From assembly GCF_001553605.1 (NCBI RefSeq), contig NZ_CP014229.1, positions 2,446,501 through 2,510,500 on the forward strand: 64,000 nucleotides of DNA, written 5' to 3'. A model generated the notes under the pieces. It saw only the letters and a list, made by a program, of their open reading frames with translations. It was not told the origin of the DNA and searched no databases. Position numbers and translations under genes: made by a program. The DNA comes from Desulfovibrio fairfieldensis. GTDB lineage: Bacteria; Desulfobacterota; Desulfovibrionia; Desulfovibrionales; Desulfovibrionaceae. Positions 45,485-52,662 of the stretch are shown piece by piece. Each line of letters starts with the position of its first letter. Position 1 is the stretch's first letter.

Positions 45485-46783
45485 TTATTTCGGGCAGAGC
45501 GCCGCACGTCGATGTTCGGCTATCCGCCGATTATCCCGCATTTTTCTTTTGTGAAGCGCCAAACGCATGTCTTCAAGGTAGGCGGCGTGGTGCCGTTCTT
45601 TATAGGACACGCGCAGGTGGTCGAGATAATCCGCCCATTCCTGCATCATTTTTTTGCGCTCCGGCAGATAACGGGCATGGTTATAGGAGGCGCGCACGCT
45701 GTTTTTCTCGCAATGGGCCAACTGGCGTTCGATCCAGTCGCTGTTGTAGCCCCGCTCGTTGAGCAGGGTGGAGGCCATGGAACGGAAACCGTGGAATGAC
45801 ATCCTCTCCCTGTCATAGCCCAACCTGCGGATAGCGCTCACCAGCGTGATATTGCAGATTCTGTCCTGTCCGCCGTGCAGGCCGGAAAAGAGAAAACGGC
45901 TGTTGCCGCCGTAGGTTCGCAATTGCTCCAGAAGAGCCACGACCTGGCGGGCCAGAGGCACGATATGCGCCACGCGGGTTTTCATCCGTTCGGCGGGGAT
46001 GCGCCATTCCGCTCCGGGCAGGTCGAACTCCCGCCACTGGGCCCCAGCCAGTTCGTTGGCTCGGACAAAGACATAGGGAGCCATTTGCAACGCGCATTTA
46101 ACGGGAAAGGTGCCCCAGTAGGCGTCAATGGCGCAGAGCAGCCGTCCGATTTCACCGGGTTCGGTCAGGGCGGCGAGGTGCCGGGTGCGCATGGGTCGCA
46201 GCGCGCCGCGCAGATCGGCGGCCACATCACGCTCGGCCCGGCCTGTGGCAACGGCATAGCGGAAAATGCGTCCGCACTCGGACAACAGCCTGTGCGCCGT
46301 GACCACGGAGCGGCGTTCCACGCCGCGCAACATATCCAGCAATTCCGGAGGGCTGATGTGCTTGATGGGACGCGCGCCCAAGGCGGGGATCAGAACCTGC
46401 GTGACGTGCCCCACAATGGCGGCGGCGGTGCGCGGAGCCCACTGGCCGGAAAATTTGTCCAGCCAGTCGCGCGCCACGGCTTCCAGGGTATTGCGGGAAA
46501 CGGCCAGGGCTTCGGCTTTGGCCGCCCGCTTCGCCGCGCTGGGATCAATGTGTTCCAGCAGCAGTTTTTTGGCCGCTTCCCGGCGTTCCCGGGCCTCCCG
46601 CAGACTGAGTTCGGGCCAGGGGCCGATGACCAGCAGTTTCTGGCGGCCCAGATAGCGGTAGGCCAGCCGCCAGGATTTCCCGCCCTTGGGCGAGACGTAC
46701 AAAAAAAGCCCGCCCCCGTCAGCGAGCTTTTGGGCCTTGCCGTTGCCGGTGACGGCGCGGACGGCTTTTTCCGTGAGTTTCAT
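45485..46783 (-). CDS. P4-type tyrosine recombinase/integrase
   Basis: A 432-residue site-specific recombinase from ATG 46783 (AAGGAGG ribosome site; the open frame extends to 47128 without support). The N-terminal DUF4102-type arm-binding domain reads LTEKAVRAVTGNGKAQKLAD, GGLFLYVSPKGGKSWRLAYR and SLREARERREAAKKLLLEHI. The core-binding domain follows at about 100-190. The catalytic part has an early Arg region (NELAGAQWREFDLP), HGFRSMASTLLNERG with the His-x-x-Arg pair, and a terminal ASYNHARYLPERKKMM with the probable nucleophilic Tyr. Such integrases drive genomic islands that usually enter tRNA genes, but no tRNA or other phage gene is adjacent. Either a remnant of an island or a dedicated local recombinase. 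Confidence 0.92.
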   Translation of the reverse strand: MKLTEKAVRAVTGNGKAQKLADGGGLFLYVSPKGGKSWRLAYRYLGRQKLLVIGPWPELSLREARERREAAKKLLLEHIDPSAAKRAAKAEALAVSRNTLEAVARDWLDKFSGQWAPRTAAAIVGHVTQVLIPALGARPIKHISPPELLDMLRGVERRSVVTAHRLLSECGRIFRYAVATGRAERDVAADLRGALRPMRTRHLAALTEPGEIGRLLCAIDAYWGTFPVKCALQMAPYVFVRANELAGAQWREFDLPGAEWRIPAERMKTRVAHIVPLARQVVALLEQLRTYGGNSRFLFSGLHGGQDRICNITLVSAIRRLGYDRERMSFHGFRSMASTLLNERGYNSDWIERQLAHCEKNSVRASYNHARYLPERKKMMQEWADYLDHLRVSYKERHHAAYLEDMRLALHKRKMRDNRRIAEHRRAALCPK

Positions 46784-46785
46784 GC

Positions 46786-46820
46786 TTCCTCCTTGGCGGC
46801 TGGATGCCGCCAAGGAGGAA
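46786..46820 (-). promoter_or_regulatory. Perfect hairpin sequestering the integrase ribosome-binding site
   Basis: TTCCTCCTTGGCGGC and GCCGCCAAGGAGGAA are perfect 15-bp complements around a 5-nt loop. On the integrase mRNA the 3' arm contains AAGGAGG, ending 2 nt before the start codon. Folding would hide the ribosome site, so translation of the recombinase is probably repressed unless the hairpin is melted or the transcript starts inside it. Confidence 0.75.
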
Positions 46821-46923
46821 ATCGGCAAAAAACGGGGAGGTACGGGGCGGCTCGATGCGAAAACAGGTTCCCGGGAGATACCAACGCCCGTACCAACAGC
46901 CGCGCGCGGCGGCGAAAAAGCTG

Positions 46924-47739
46924 TCAGTCCCGGCGGCGCAACGACAGCAAACCGTCCAGAATGCTCCAGGGATTGGGCGGGCAGCCGGGCACAAAGACAT
47001 CCACGGGCGGCAGGCGACCGCCTCCATCCAGACCCCCATGACATTGCGGGCTTTCCCGGAACAGGCCGCCGGAAATGGCGCAGGCCCCCACGGCCACCAG
47101 CAGACGCGGCTCCGGCATGGCGGCCCACGTGTCCAGCAGAGCCCGACGCATGTTTTCCGTCACCGGGCCGGTGACCACCAGACCGTCGGCATGGCGCGGC
47201 GAGGCCGTAAATTCGATGCCGAAACGGCCCAGATCATACACCAGGGTGCCCAGCACATTGCAGTCGGCCTCGCAGGCGTTGCAGCCCCCGGCGCTGACCT
47301 GGCGCAACTTGAGGGAACGGCGGAACAGGCTATAATCGCGGGGCGGGCACGGCGACGCGGATGCCGGAGCGGACACGCCGGACGGCAGGGGCGCGATGCG
47401 CAGAGCCTCCCGCCGGAAGGCGGCCAGACGGTGCTCCCCGCTGAAGTGGAAGGCCCCTTTGGGGCAGGCCGCGCGGCAGGCGCCGCAAAAAATACAGCGG
47501 CCCATGTCCAGCAGCGGGGTGCGCGCGCCGCAGGACTGACCGGATGGGCCGGATGCAGCGGAGGGGGACGGCAACAGCGCGCCTGCGGGGCAGGCCGTGA
47601 AACAGGCCCGGCAGTCGCCGCAATCCACATCCGTAAGCGTGGGACGCCCCAGATAGCGCGGCGAAAGCGCGGGCTCCCGCCGGGGATAGTCCAGCGTACG
47701 GTATTTCTGGTGCAAGCGTTCCTTGATGATGCGCAGCAT
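46924..47739 (-). CDS. Fused ferredoxin-NuoB-like small subunit of Ehr/Hyf complex (HyfH-HyfI type)
   Basis: A 271-residue subunit from ATG 47739 (GAGG upstream; a TTG at 47745 is the alternative). The N-terminal half has two 4Fe-4S ferredoxin clusters: CGDCRACFTACP and CIFCGACRAACP. The C-terminal half is NuoB/HycG-like, with GGCNACEADCN, VTGPVTENMR, GACAISGG and PGCPPNPW supplying the proximal 4Fe-4S cysteines. In formate hydrogenlyases these are usually two genes (hyfH, hyfI); here they are fused. Located on the cytoplasmic face of the complex, passing electrons from a soluble donor. It is the last gene of the operon, 9 bp after the large subunit. Confidence 0.87.
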   Translation of the reverse strand: MLRIIKERLHQKYRTLDYPRREPALSPRYLGRPTLTDVDCGDCRACFTACPAGALLPSPSAASGPSGQSCGARTPLLDMGRCIFCGACRAACPKGAFHFSGEHRLAAFRREALRIAPLPSGVSAPASASPCPPRDYSLFRRSLKLRQVSAGGCNACEADCNVLGTLVYDLGRFGIEFTASPRHADGLVVTGPVTENMRRALLDTWAAMPEPRLLVAVGACAISGGLFRESPQCHGGLDGGGRLPPVDVFVPGCPPNPWSILDGLLSLRRRD

Positions 47740-47748
47740 GGGCAAGCC

Positions 47749-49272
47749 TCACAGATCGTGGCCGCAATATGAAAGATTGAAGCTCTTGTTGCAGAGGGGA
47801 AAATCCGAGATCTGGCCGCCGCGCATGGCTAGCGCCAGGCCGGGCCAGTTGTGGAAGGACGGGTCCACGATTTTGCAGACCAGCGGTTCCCCGTTCGTGC
47901 CGGTGACGGCCAGATGGCAGATTTCGCCGCGCCACCCCTCCACCTGGGCCACGGCCAGCTTGCGGGCCGGAAGACGCGGCGGCCACGAAAGCGCGGACAC
48001 GGCGGGCGTTTCCGGACAGGCGGCCAGACGGGCCAGATCCTCCCGCAGCAACGCCAGGGAATCGTCCAGTTCATGGCTGCGCACCAGGGCGCGGGCCAGC
48101 ACGTCGCCGCCGCGTTCCCGGCGCGGACCGTGATCGCCCACGGGCAGCTCCGACAGAGGGGCATGAAAGCGCGCGTCCAGATCAAGGCCGCAGGCCCGCG
48201 CGGGCACGCCCACCAGCCCCAGAACGCGGGCGTCCTCGGGGCACAGCGCGCCGATACCCGCCAGCCGGTCGCGCACGCTGGCCGCCTCCAGCATGATGTC
48301 CACCGCGCCGCGCGTGTCCCGTCCGGCCGCCCGCAGCCGCGCCGCCAGATCCTCGCAGCCCGCCGGGTCCAGATCCCAGGCCACGCCGCCGTAGCGCAGC
48401 AGGCCGCGCCCGAAACGGTTGCCGCACAGGCTGGCGGTCATGTTCAGAAAATCGCCCCGGATGCGCCCGTTCCAGGAGGAAGTGGGCAGAAAGCCCGTAT
48501 CCCCGGCAATGGCCCCCAGGTCGCCGCAATGGTTGGCCAGACGCTCCAGCTCCAGGCCGATGCGGCGCACAAGCTGGGCGCGTTGGGGCACGCCCGTCCC
48601 GGTCAGGCGTTCCCACAGCACGCAATGGGCCGTGGCGTGGGCCACGCTGGAATCTCCGGCCGCGCATTCCAGCAACGGCAGGCGGCGGCCCGCCGGGCCG
48701 TGCGTGAGCATGGCTTCCAGACCTCGGTGCTGATAGCCCAGGGCGATTTCCAGGTGCAATACGATTTCGCCGTGGCATTGAAAGCGGAAATGTCCCGGCT
48801 CAATGATGCCCGCATGCACCGGGCCCACGGCTACTTCATGCACTTCGCCGCCGTCCGCCCGGTAAAGGGGGTAGTCCGCCGGGGCGTCGCTCTTCGCGCC
48901 GCCCCGCATGCCGTCGGGCGTGCGGCGCACGGCCTTGAGCCAGGGATGCCCCACGGGTTCCACCCTCCATTGCTCGTATATCTCGCGCTCAAAAAGGTGA
49001 ACCTGGGGGCAGTCCGGCGTGAGAGAGTCGAAGCGCTCCAGCGGCGGGGTGCGCAGCGCCGTCAGCATGCGCGCGGCGTCGTGGCCCAGCACGCAGCACA
49101 GGCCCACGGGGCCGGAAGCGTCCGGACCGCGTGCGGCTTCCGGCAGTCCGAAGAAGGCCAGTACGCGCCAGCCTTCGGCCACGGCTCCGGTCAGACGGTC
49201 GCGCAGCTCCGCCGCGTCCATAAGGGGCAGATCGTCGAGATCCATGGCCTGCCGGTAATCAAAGGAAAGCAT
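47749..49272 (-). CDS. hyfG: Large subunit (NuoC-NuoD/HyfG-like) lacking Ni-Fe ligands
   Basis: 507 residues from ATG 49272 (AGGAGA upstream). The NuoC-like N-terminus (about 1-120) contains FDSLTPDCPQVHLFEREIYE. The NuoD/hydrogenase part has VGPVHAGIIEPGHFRF, ALGYQHRGLEAML and RIGLELERLANHCGD, all typical of group-4 enzymes. The first Ni-Fe motif, RxCGxC in true hydrogenases, is ECAAGDSS here (only Cys205). The C-terminal DPCxxC is replaced by NKSFNLSYCGHDL with one Cys. The active site therefore cannot bind Ni-Fe in the usual way. This identifies an energy-converting-hydrogenase-related (Ehr) complex, a known class whose substrate is unsettled. Confidence 0.85.
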   Translation of the reverse strand: MLSFDYRQAMDLDDLPLMDAAELRDRLTGAVAEGWRVLAFFGLPEAARGPDASGPVGLCCVLGHDAARMLTALRTPPLERFDSLTPDCPQVHLFEREIYEQWRVEPVGHPWLKAVRRTPDGMRGGAKSDAPADYPLYRADGGEVHEVAVGPVHAGIIEPGHFRFQCHGEIVLHLEIALGYQHRGLEAMLTHGPAGRRLPLLECAAGDSSVAHATAHCVLWERLTGTGVPQRAQLVRRIGLELERLANHCGDLGAIAGDTGFLPTSSWNGRIRGDFLNMTASLCGNRFGRGLLRYGGVAWDLDPAGCEDLAARLRAAGRDTRGAVDIMLEAASVRDRLAGIGALCPEDARVLGLVGVPARACGLDLDARFHAPLSELPVGDHGPRRERGGDVLARALVRSHELDDSLALLREDLARLAACPETPAVSALSWPPRLPARKLAVAQVEGWRGEICHLAVTGTNGEPLVCKIVDPSFHNWPGLALAMRGGQISDFPLCNKSFNLSYCGHDL

Positions 49273-49287
49273 ACCCAAGTCTCCTAG

Positions 49288-49414
49288 AGAGCATTTTGCG
49301 CTTGAAATGATCGCGTAACGGCGAAGTAAATTCGCCTTGCGATACTTTCGCGGTGCGGATTTTCACGGAAAATCCGCACGGAGCGTTGAGATATTTTCAA
49401 TATCAAAACGCTCT
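49288..49414 (-). repeat. 127-bp palindromic repeat, copy A
   Basis: Begins AGAGCATTTTGCGCTTGAAA and ends ATATCAAAACGCTCT. It contains three internal inverted repeats: GGCGAA/TTCGCC, GTGCGGATTTTC/GAAAATCCGCAC and GATATT/AATATC. Its right end supplies part of the TAG stop of hyfF and its left end borders the hyfG ribosome site. Copy B at 51567 is its reverse complement with three mismatches. Confidence 0.95.
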
Positions 49415-50909
49415 AGCCGTCGATAAGCGCCGCGCCGCGTTGCAGAAAATGCCACAGCCGGTCGGGCACCCAGAGGCCCAGCGTCAGTACGGCCAGACAG
49501 AGGGCCAGGGGCGGCAGCACGCTCAGCAAGGTCTCGTGTCGGCTCCTCGGCAAGTCCGGGGGCCGGTTGCCCTGCACCATGCGCAGCACGGCCACGGACA
49601 TGCCCACGAAAATCACGGCCAGAGCCGTCAGATAGGCGGCGGCCACGCCGTAGGAGTCTTGGGCCAGCATGCCCTTGAGAATCAGGAATTCGCTGACGAA
49701 GATGCCGAAGGGCGGCGAACCGGCCACGGCCAGAAAACCCGCCGTCCAGAGCGCGCCGGTGACGGGCATGGTCCAGCGCAGGCCGCGTATGTCATAGCTG
49801 GAAAAGGTGTGATAACGGGCCAGGATGTTGCCCGCCAGCAGAAAGAGCATGCATTTGGTCAGGGAGTGGCAGACCGCATGCAACAGCGCGCCCTGGGCCG
49901 CCAAGCCGCCCAGGCCCGCGCCCAGGGCCAGAATGCCCATGTGCTCCACGCTGGAGTAGGCCAGCAGGCGCTTGTAATGGCCCTGCCCCACGATGAAAAT
50001 GGCCGCCGTGATCAGAGAGAGCAGGCCGAAAAAGACCAGTAGGCCGCCGCTGAAATCGCCCAGATCCGCCGCCAGCATGATTTGGTGCCCGCGCAGGATG
50101 CCCAACAGGGCGCAGTTGAGCAGTGCGCCGGAAAGCAGGGCCGACACCAGGGACGGGGCCTGGCTGTGGGCGTCGGGCAGCCAGTTGTGCAGGGGCGCGA
50201 GGCCCATCTTGGTGCCGTAGCCCACCAGCAGAAAGATGAAGGCCGCCTTGAGCCAGGGTTGCGCGGCCGTATGCGCGTGCCGGATGAACCAGCCGACCTG
50301 GTCCATGTCCCCGGCCGGGATGCCGCTTCCGTCAGGTGCGTAAAAGGCCACGGAAAGCAGGATATTGCCCAGCAGCGCCAGGGCGATGCCCACGGAACAG
50401 ATGATCAGATATTTCCAGGTGGCTTCCAACGAATGGCGGTGGCGGTGAAAATAGATCAGCGGCGCGCTGGAGAGGGTGGTGGCTTCTATGCCCACCCAGA
50501 GCGCGCCCAGATGCGGGGTAGTGGTCACCAGGCTCATGGCCGCCAGAAAGAAGCAGAGACAGGCCGTGAAGCGGCGCTCCGGGGCGTTGGTGAAGGGGCG
50601 GCCGTCCTGGATGCAGGTGCGTTCCTCAAGGTTTTCCTCTTCACGCAGATAGCCCACGGCGTAGATGGAGGCCGCCAGAAACAGCAGGCTGGCCAGTGCC
50701 AGAAAAAGCGCACCCAGCGCGTCCGGGGCCAGCAGGCCGCCCAGAGCGCAGGGCTGTTCGCCTCGCGCCACGCGCGCAACGGTCAGCAGAGACAGCGTGA
50801 CGTGCCCAAGAGCCGTGAGCGGCAACAGTCCCCGGCAGAAGGCGGCGTTGCCCACCAGCAGCATGATCAGGCCCGCGCCGAGCGGGAGAAAAAGCAGAGC
50901 TTCCAGCAT
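49413..50909 (-). CDS. hyfF: Proton-translocating membrane subunit (HyfF/NuoL-N-like)
   Basis: A 498-residue antiporter-like subunit of about 13-14 helices. Key motifs are the acidic LGALWVGIEATTLSSAPLIYFH (conserved Glu in helix 5), KMGLAPLHNWLPDAHSQAPS (conserved Lys in the discontinuous helix region), HYKRLLAYSSVEHMGILALG and SLTKCMLFLLAGNI (second conserved Lys). The full set for proton pumping appears intact. It follows hyfE by 6 bp. Its stop codon lies in the end of the 127-bp repeat, so the element may have inserted exactly at the gene end. Inner membrane. Confidence 0.9.
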   Translation of the reverse strand: MLEALLFLPLGAGLIMLLVGNAAFCRGLLPLTALGHVTLSLLTVARVARGEQPCALGGLLAPDALGALFLALASLLFLAASIYAVGYLREEENLEERTCIQDGRPFTNAPERRFTACLCFFLAAMSLVTTTPHLGALWVGIEATTLSSAPLIYFHRHRHSLEATWKYLIICSVGIALALLGNILLSVAFYAPDGSGIPAGDMDQVGWFIRHAHTAAQPWLKAAFIFLLVGYGTKMGLAPLHNWLPDAHSQAPSLVSALLSGALLNCALLGILRGHQIMLAADLGDFSGGLLVFFGLLSLITAAIFIVGQGHYKRLLAYSSVEHMGILALGAGLGGLAAQGALLHAVCHSLTKCMLFLLAGNILARYHTFSSYDIRGLRWTMPVTGALWTAGFLAVAGSPPFGIFVSEFLILKGMLAQDSYGVAAAYLTALAVIFVGMSVAVLRMVQGNRPPDLPRSRHETLLSVLPPLALCLAVLTLGLWVPDRLWHFLQRGAALIDG

Positions 50910-50915
50910 GCGCGT

Positions 50916-51542
50916 CTAGTCCCTGAGGCTGCGAAAGCGCCCCACGTCAATGGATTCAAAGGTTTCGCCGATGTGATTGATGGCGATGCCCATGACGAAA
51001 ACCGCCACAAAAATGTCCAGCAACAGGGCCAGTTCGAACCAGACCGCGCCTGCGGTCATCAGCGGCGCGCCCAGCAGAAAAATGCCGTTTTCCGCCACCA
51101 GATAGCCGATGACCTGCGAAAGGGCCGTGGTCCTCCCCACGACCAGGATCAGCCCACAGAACAGAGTGGTCAGGGCCGTGGGCAGCAGCAGCGGCGGAAA
51201 AAGCCCCGGCAGGATGGACAGCCGGGCCTCCAGCCAGAGCGAGAAGACCAGCCCGGACATGCCCGCCAGAATGCCCAGTCCGATGTGCAGGCGGGGCCTG
51301 AGGCCCGCCCCGGCGCGCAGGCGCTTCCGGGTGCGCGTGAGCAGGCCGGGCAGCAGCAGGCCCTTGATCAGCAGCACGGCTCCGGCCAGCAGGGCATGAT
51401 CCAGACACAGCAGCAGGGCCGCCAGCAGAATGCCCTGAAAAGCCGTGAGCCGGATCAGAGCCGGCAGACGCGGCGCGCCCAGCAGCAGAAGATTGTTGAG
51501 CAGCAGCAGAAAAAGCACTGTGGGGAGGAACGTCGTGGTCAT
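50916..51542 (-). CDS. hyfE: HyfE-like membrane subunit
   Basis: A 208-residue protein with six or so helices, starting at ATG 51542. The later part matches HyfE: QVIGYLVAENGIFLLGAPLM with the conserved Glu in a helix, and ALLLDIFVAVFVMGIAINHI with the conserved Asp, followed by the amphipathic GETFESIDVGRFRSLRD tail. HyfE resembles a fusion of NuoK-like segments and helps build the proton path. The ribosome site is weak. The 172 bp between hyfC and this gene are mostly the 127-bp repeat B. Confidence 0.85.
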   Translation of the reverse strand: MTTTFLPTVLFLLLLNNLLLLGAPRLPALIRLTAFQGILLAALLLCLDHALLAGAVLLIKGLLLPGLLTRTRKRLRAGAGLRPRLHIGLGILAGMSGLVFSLWLEARLSILPGLFPPLLLPTALTTLFCGLILVVGRTTALSQVIGYLVAENGIFLLGAPLMTAGAVWFELALLLDIFVAVFVMGIAINHIGETFESIDVGRFRSLRD

Positions 51543-51566
51543 TGTCCGCCTCGCCTGGAACAGCTT

Positions 51567-51693
51567 AGAGCGTTTTGATATTGAAAATATCTTAACGCTC
51601 TGTGCGGATTTTCCGTGAAAATCCGTACCGCGAAAGTATCGCAAGGCGAATTTACTTCGCCGTTACGCGATCATTTCAAGCGCAAAATGCTCT
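51567..51693 (+). repeat. 127-bp palindromic repeat, copy B (inverted relative to A)
   Basis: Reverse complement of the copy at 49288-49414 over the full 127 bp except for three positions. It lies between hyfC (stop 51715) and hyfE (start 51542). The pair encloses hyfE and hyfF exactly. Confidence 0.95.
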
Positions 51694-51714
51694 ATCGTTG
51701 AAACGCCGCGCATT

Positions 51715-52662
51715 TCAGCGAACCTGGGTCAGAATCAGGGCCAGGGCCGCCAGAGCCGCCGTGCCGCCCAACAGCTGGGGGACGCGCGTCAGGCGCAGGC
51801 GGGCCATGACGGATTCCACCACGCCTACCACCGCCGCCAGTCCCAGAATGACGGTCAGCCACAGACCGGCCTGCTGCCAGAGCGGCAGCGGCGGCACCAG
51901 CAGCCCGGCGATGAGCGCCGCGAAAAACCAGAGCTTGAGCGCCGCCCCATATATGATCATGGCCAGGTTGGGGCCGGAGTGGTCCAGCACCATGGCCTCG
52001 TGGATCATGGTCAGTTCCAGATGGGTGTTGGGGTCGTCCACCGGGATGCGGCAGTTCTCCACCAGCAACAGCACAAAGAACACCGCCGGAATCAGCAACA
52101 GCTCCGCACGGCCCAGCAGCCAGGCCCCGGCGGCCTGTCCGCCGAACATGCCCGACAGGGAGAAGGACGCGGCCGGGTCCAGGCCGTGATGCAGGTCGAG
52201 GCTCAGGCTGGTCAGCACCAGAAAGGCCAGAAACAGAACGGGTTCGGCCAGAGCCGAAAAGGCGGCTTCACGGCTGGCGCCCATGCCCTCGAAGGAGGAG
52301 CCCGTATCCAAGGCCGCCAGAATCAGGGCGAAGCGCCCCATGCCCAGCAGATAGGCGGCCAGCAGAAAATCCCCGCTGAAACCCAGCGGCGAGGGCGCGC
52401 CGCCCAGGGGCAGCAGGGCCAGAGCGCAGAGAGTGGCGGCCAGGGCCACGCCGGGCCCGGCGGTGAAGGTCCAGGTGGCGGTGCGGCTGATGACCTCGCC
52501 CTTGCGCAGCAGCCGGGCCAGATCATAGTAGGTTTGCAGCAGGGGCTTGCCCCTGCGCCCGGCCGTCTTGGCCTTGATCCGATTGATGATGCCGGGCAAC
52601 AGCGGGGCCAGGGCCAGGGCCAGCAGCAGCTGGACGAGATAGGCGGAAATGTTCTGGCTCAT
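51715..52662 (-). CDS. hyfC: HyfC/NuoH-like membrane subunit
   Basis: A 315-residue protein with eight helices, start ATG 52662 overlapping the hyfB stop (ATGA). NuoH/HycD features are PLLQTYYDLARLLRKGEVIS near the N-terminus, ALDTGSSFEGMGASREAAFSA on the conserved amphipathic loop, and CRIPVDDPNTHLELTMIHEAM, the Glu/Asp-rich segment next to the quinone or ferredoxin-side interface. It anchors the soluble NuoB/NuoD-like module to the membrane arm. Confidence 0.92.
   Translation of the reverse strand: MSQNISAYLVQLLLALALAPLLPGIINRIKAKTAGRRGKPLLQTYYDLARLLRKGEVISRTATWTFTAGPGVALAATLCALALLPLGGAPSPLGFSGDFLLAAYLLGMGRFALILAALDTGSSFEGMGASREAAFSALAEPVLFLAFLVLTSLSLDLHHGLDPAASFSLSGMFGGQAAGAWLLGRAELLLIPAVFFVLLLVENCRIPVDDPNTHLELTMIHEAMVLDHSGPNLAMIIYGAALKLWFFAALIAGLLVPPLPLWQQAGLWLTVILGLAAVVGVVESVMARLRLTRVPQLLGGTAALAALALILTQVR

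Noticed and set aside
45421..46900. TACCAACAGC direct repeats on both sides of the integrase gene as attL/attR
   Set aside because: Only 10 bp, the flanks differ, and a match of that length is expected by chance over 1.5 kb. No tRNA is present.
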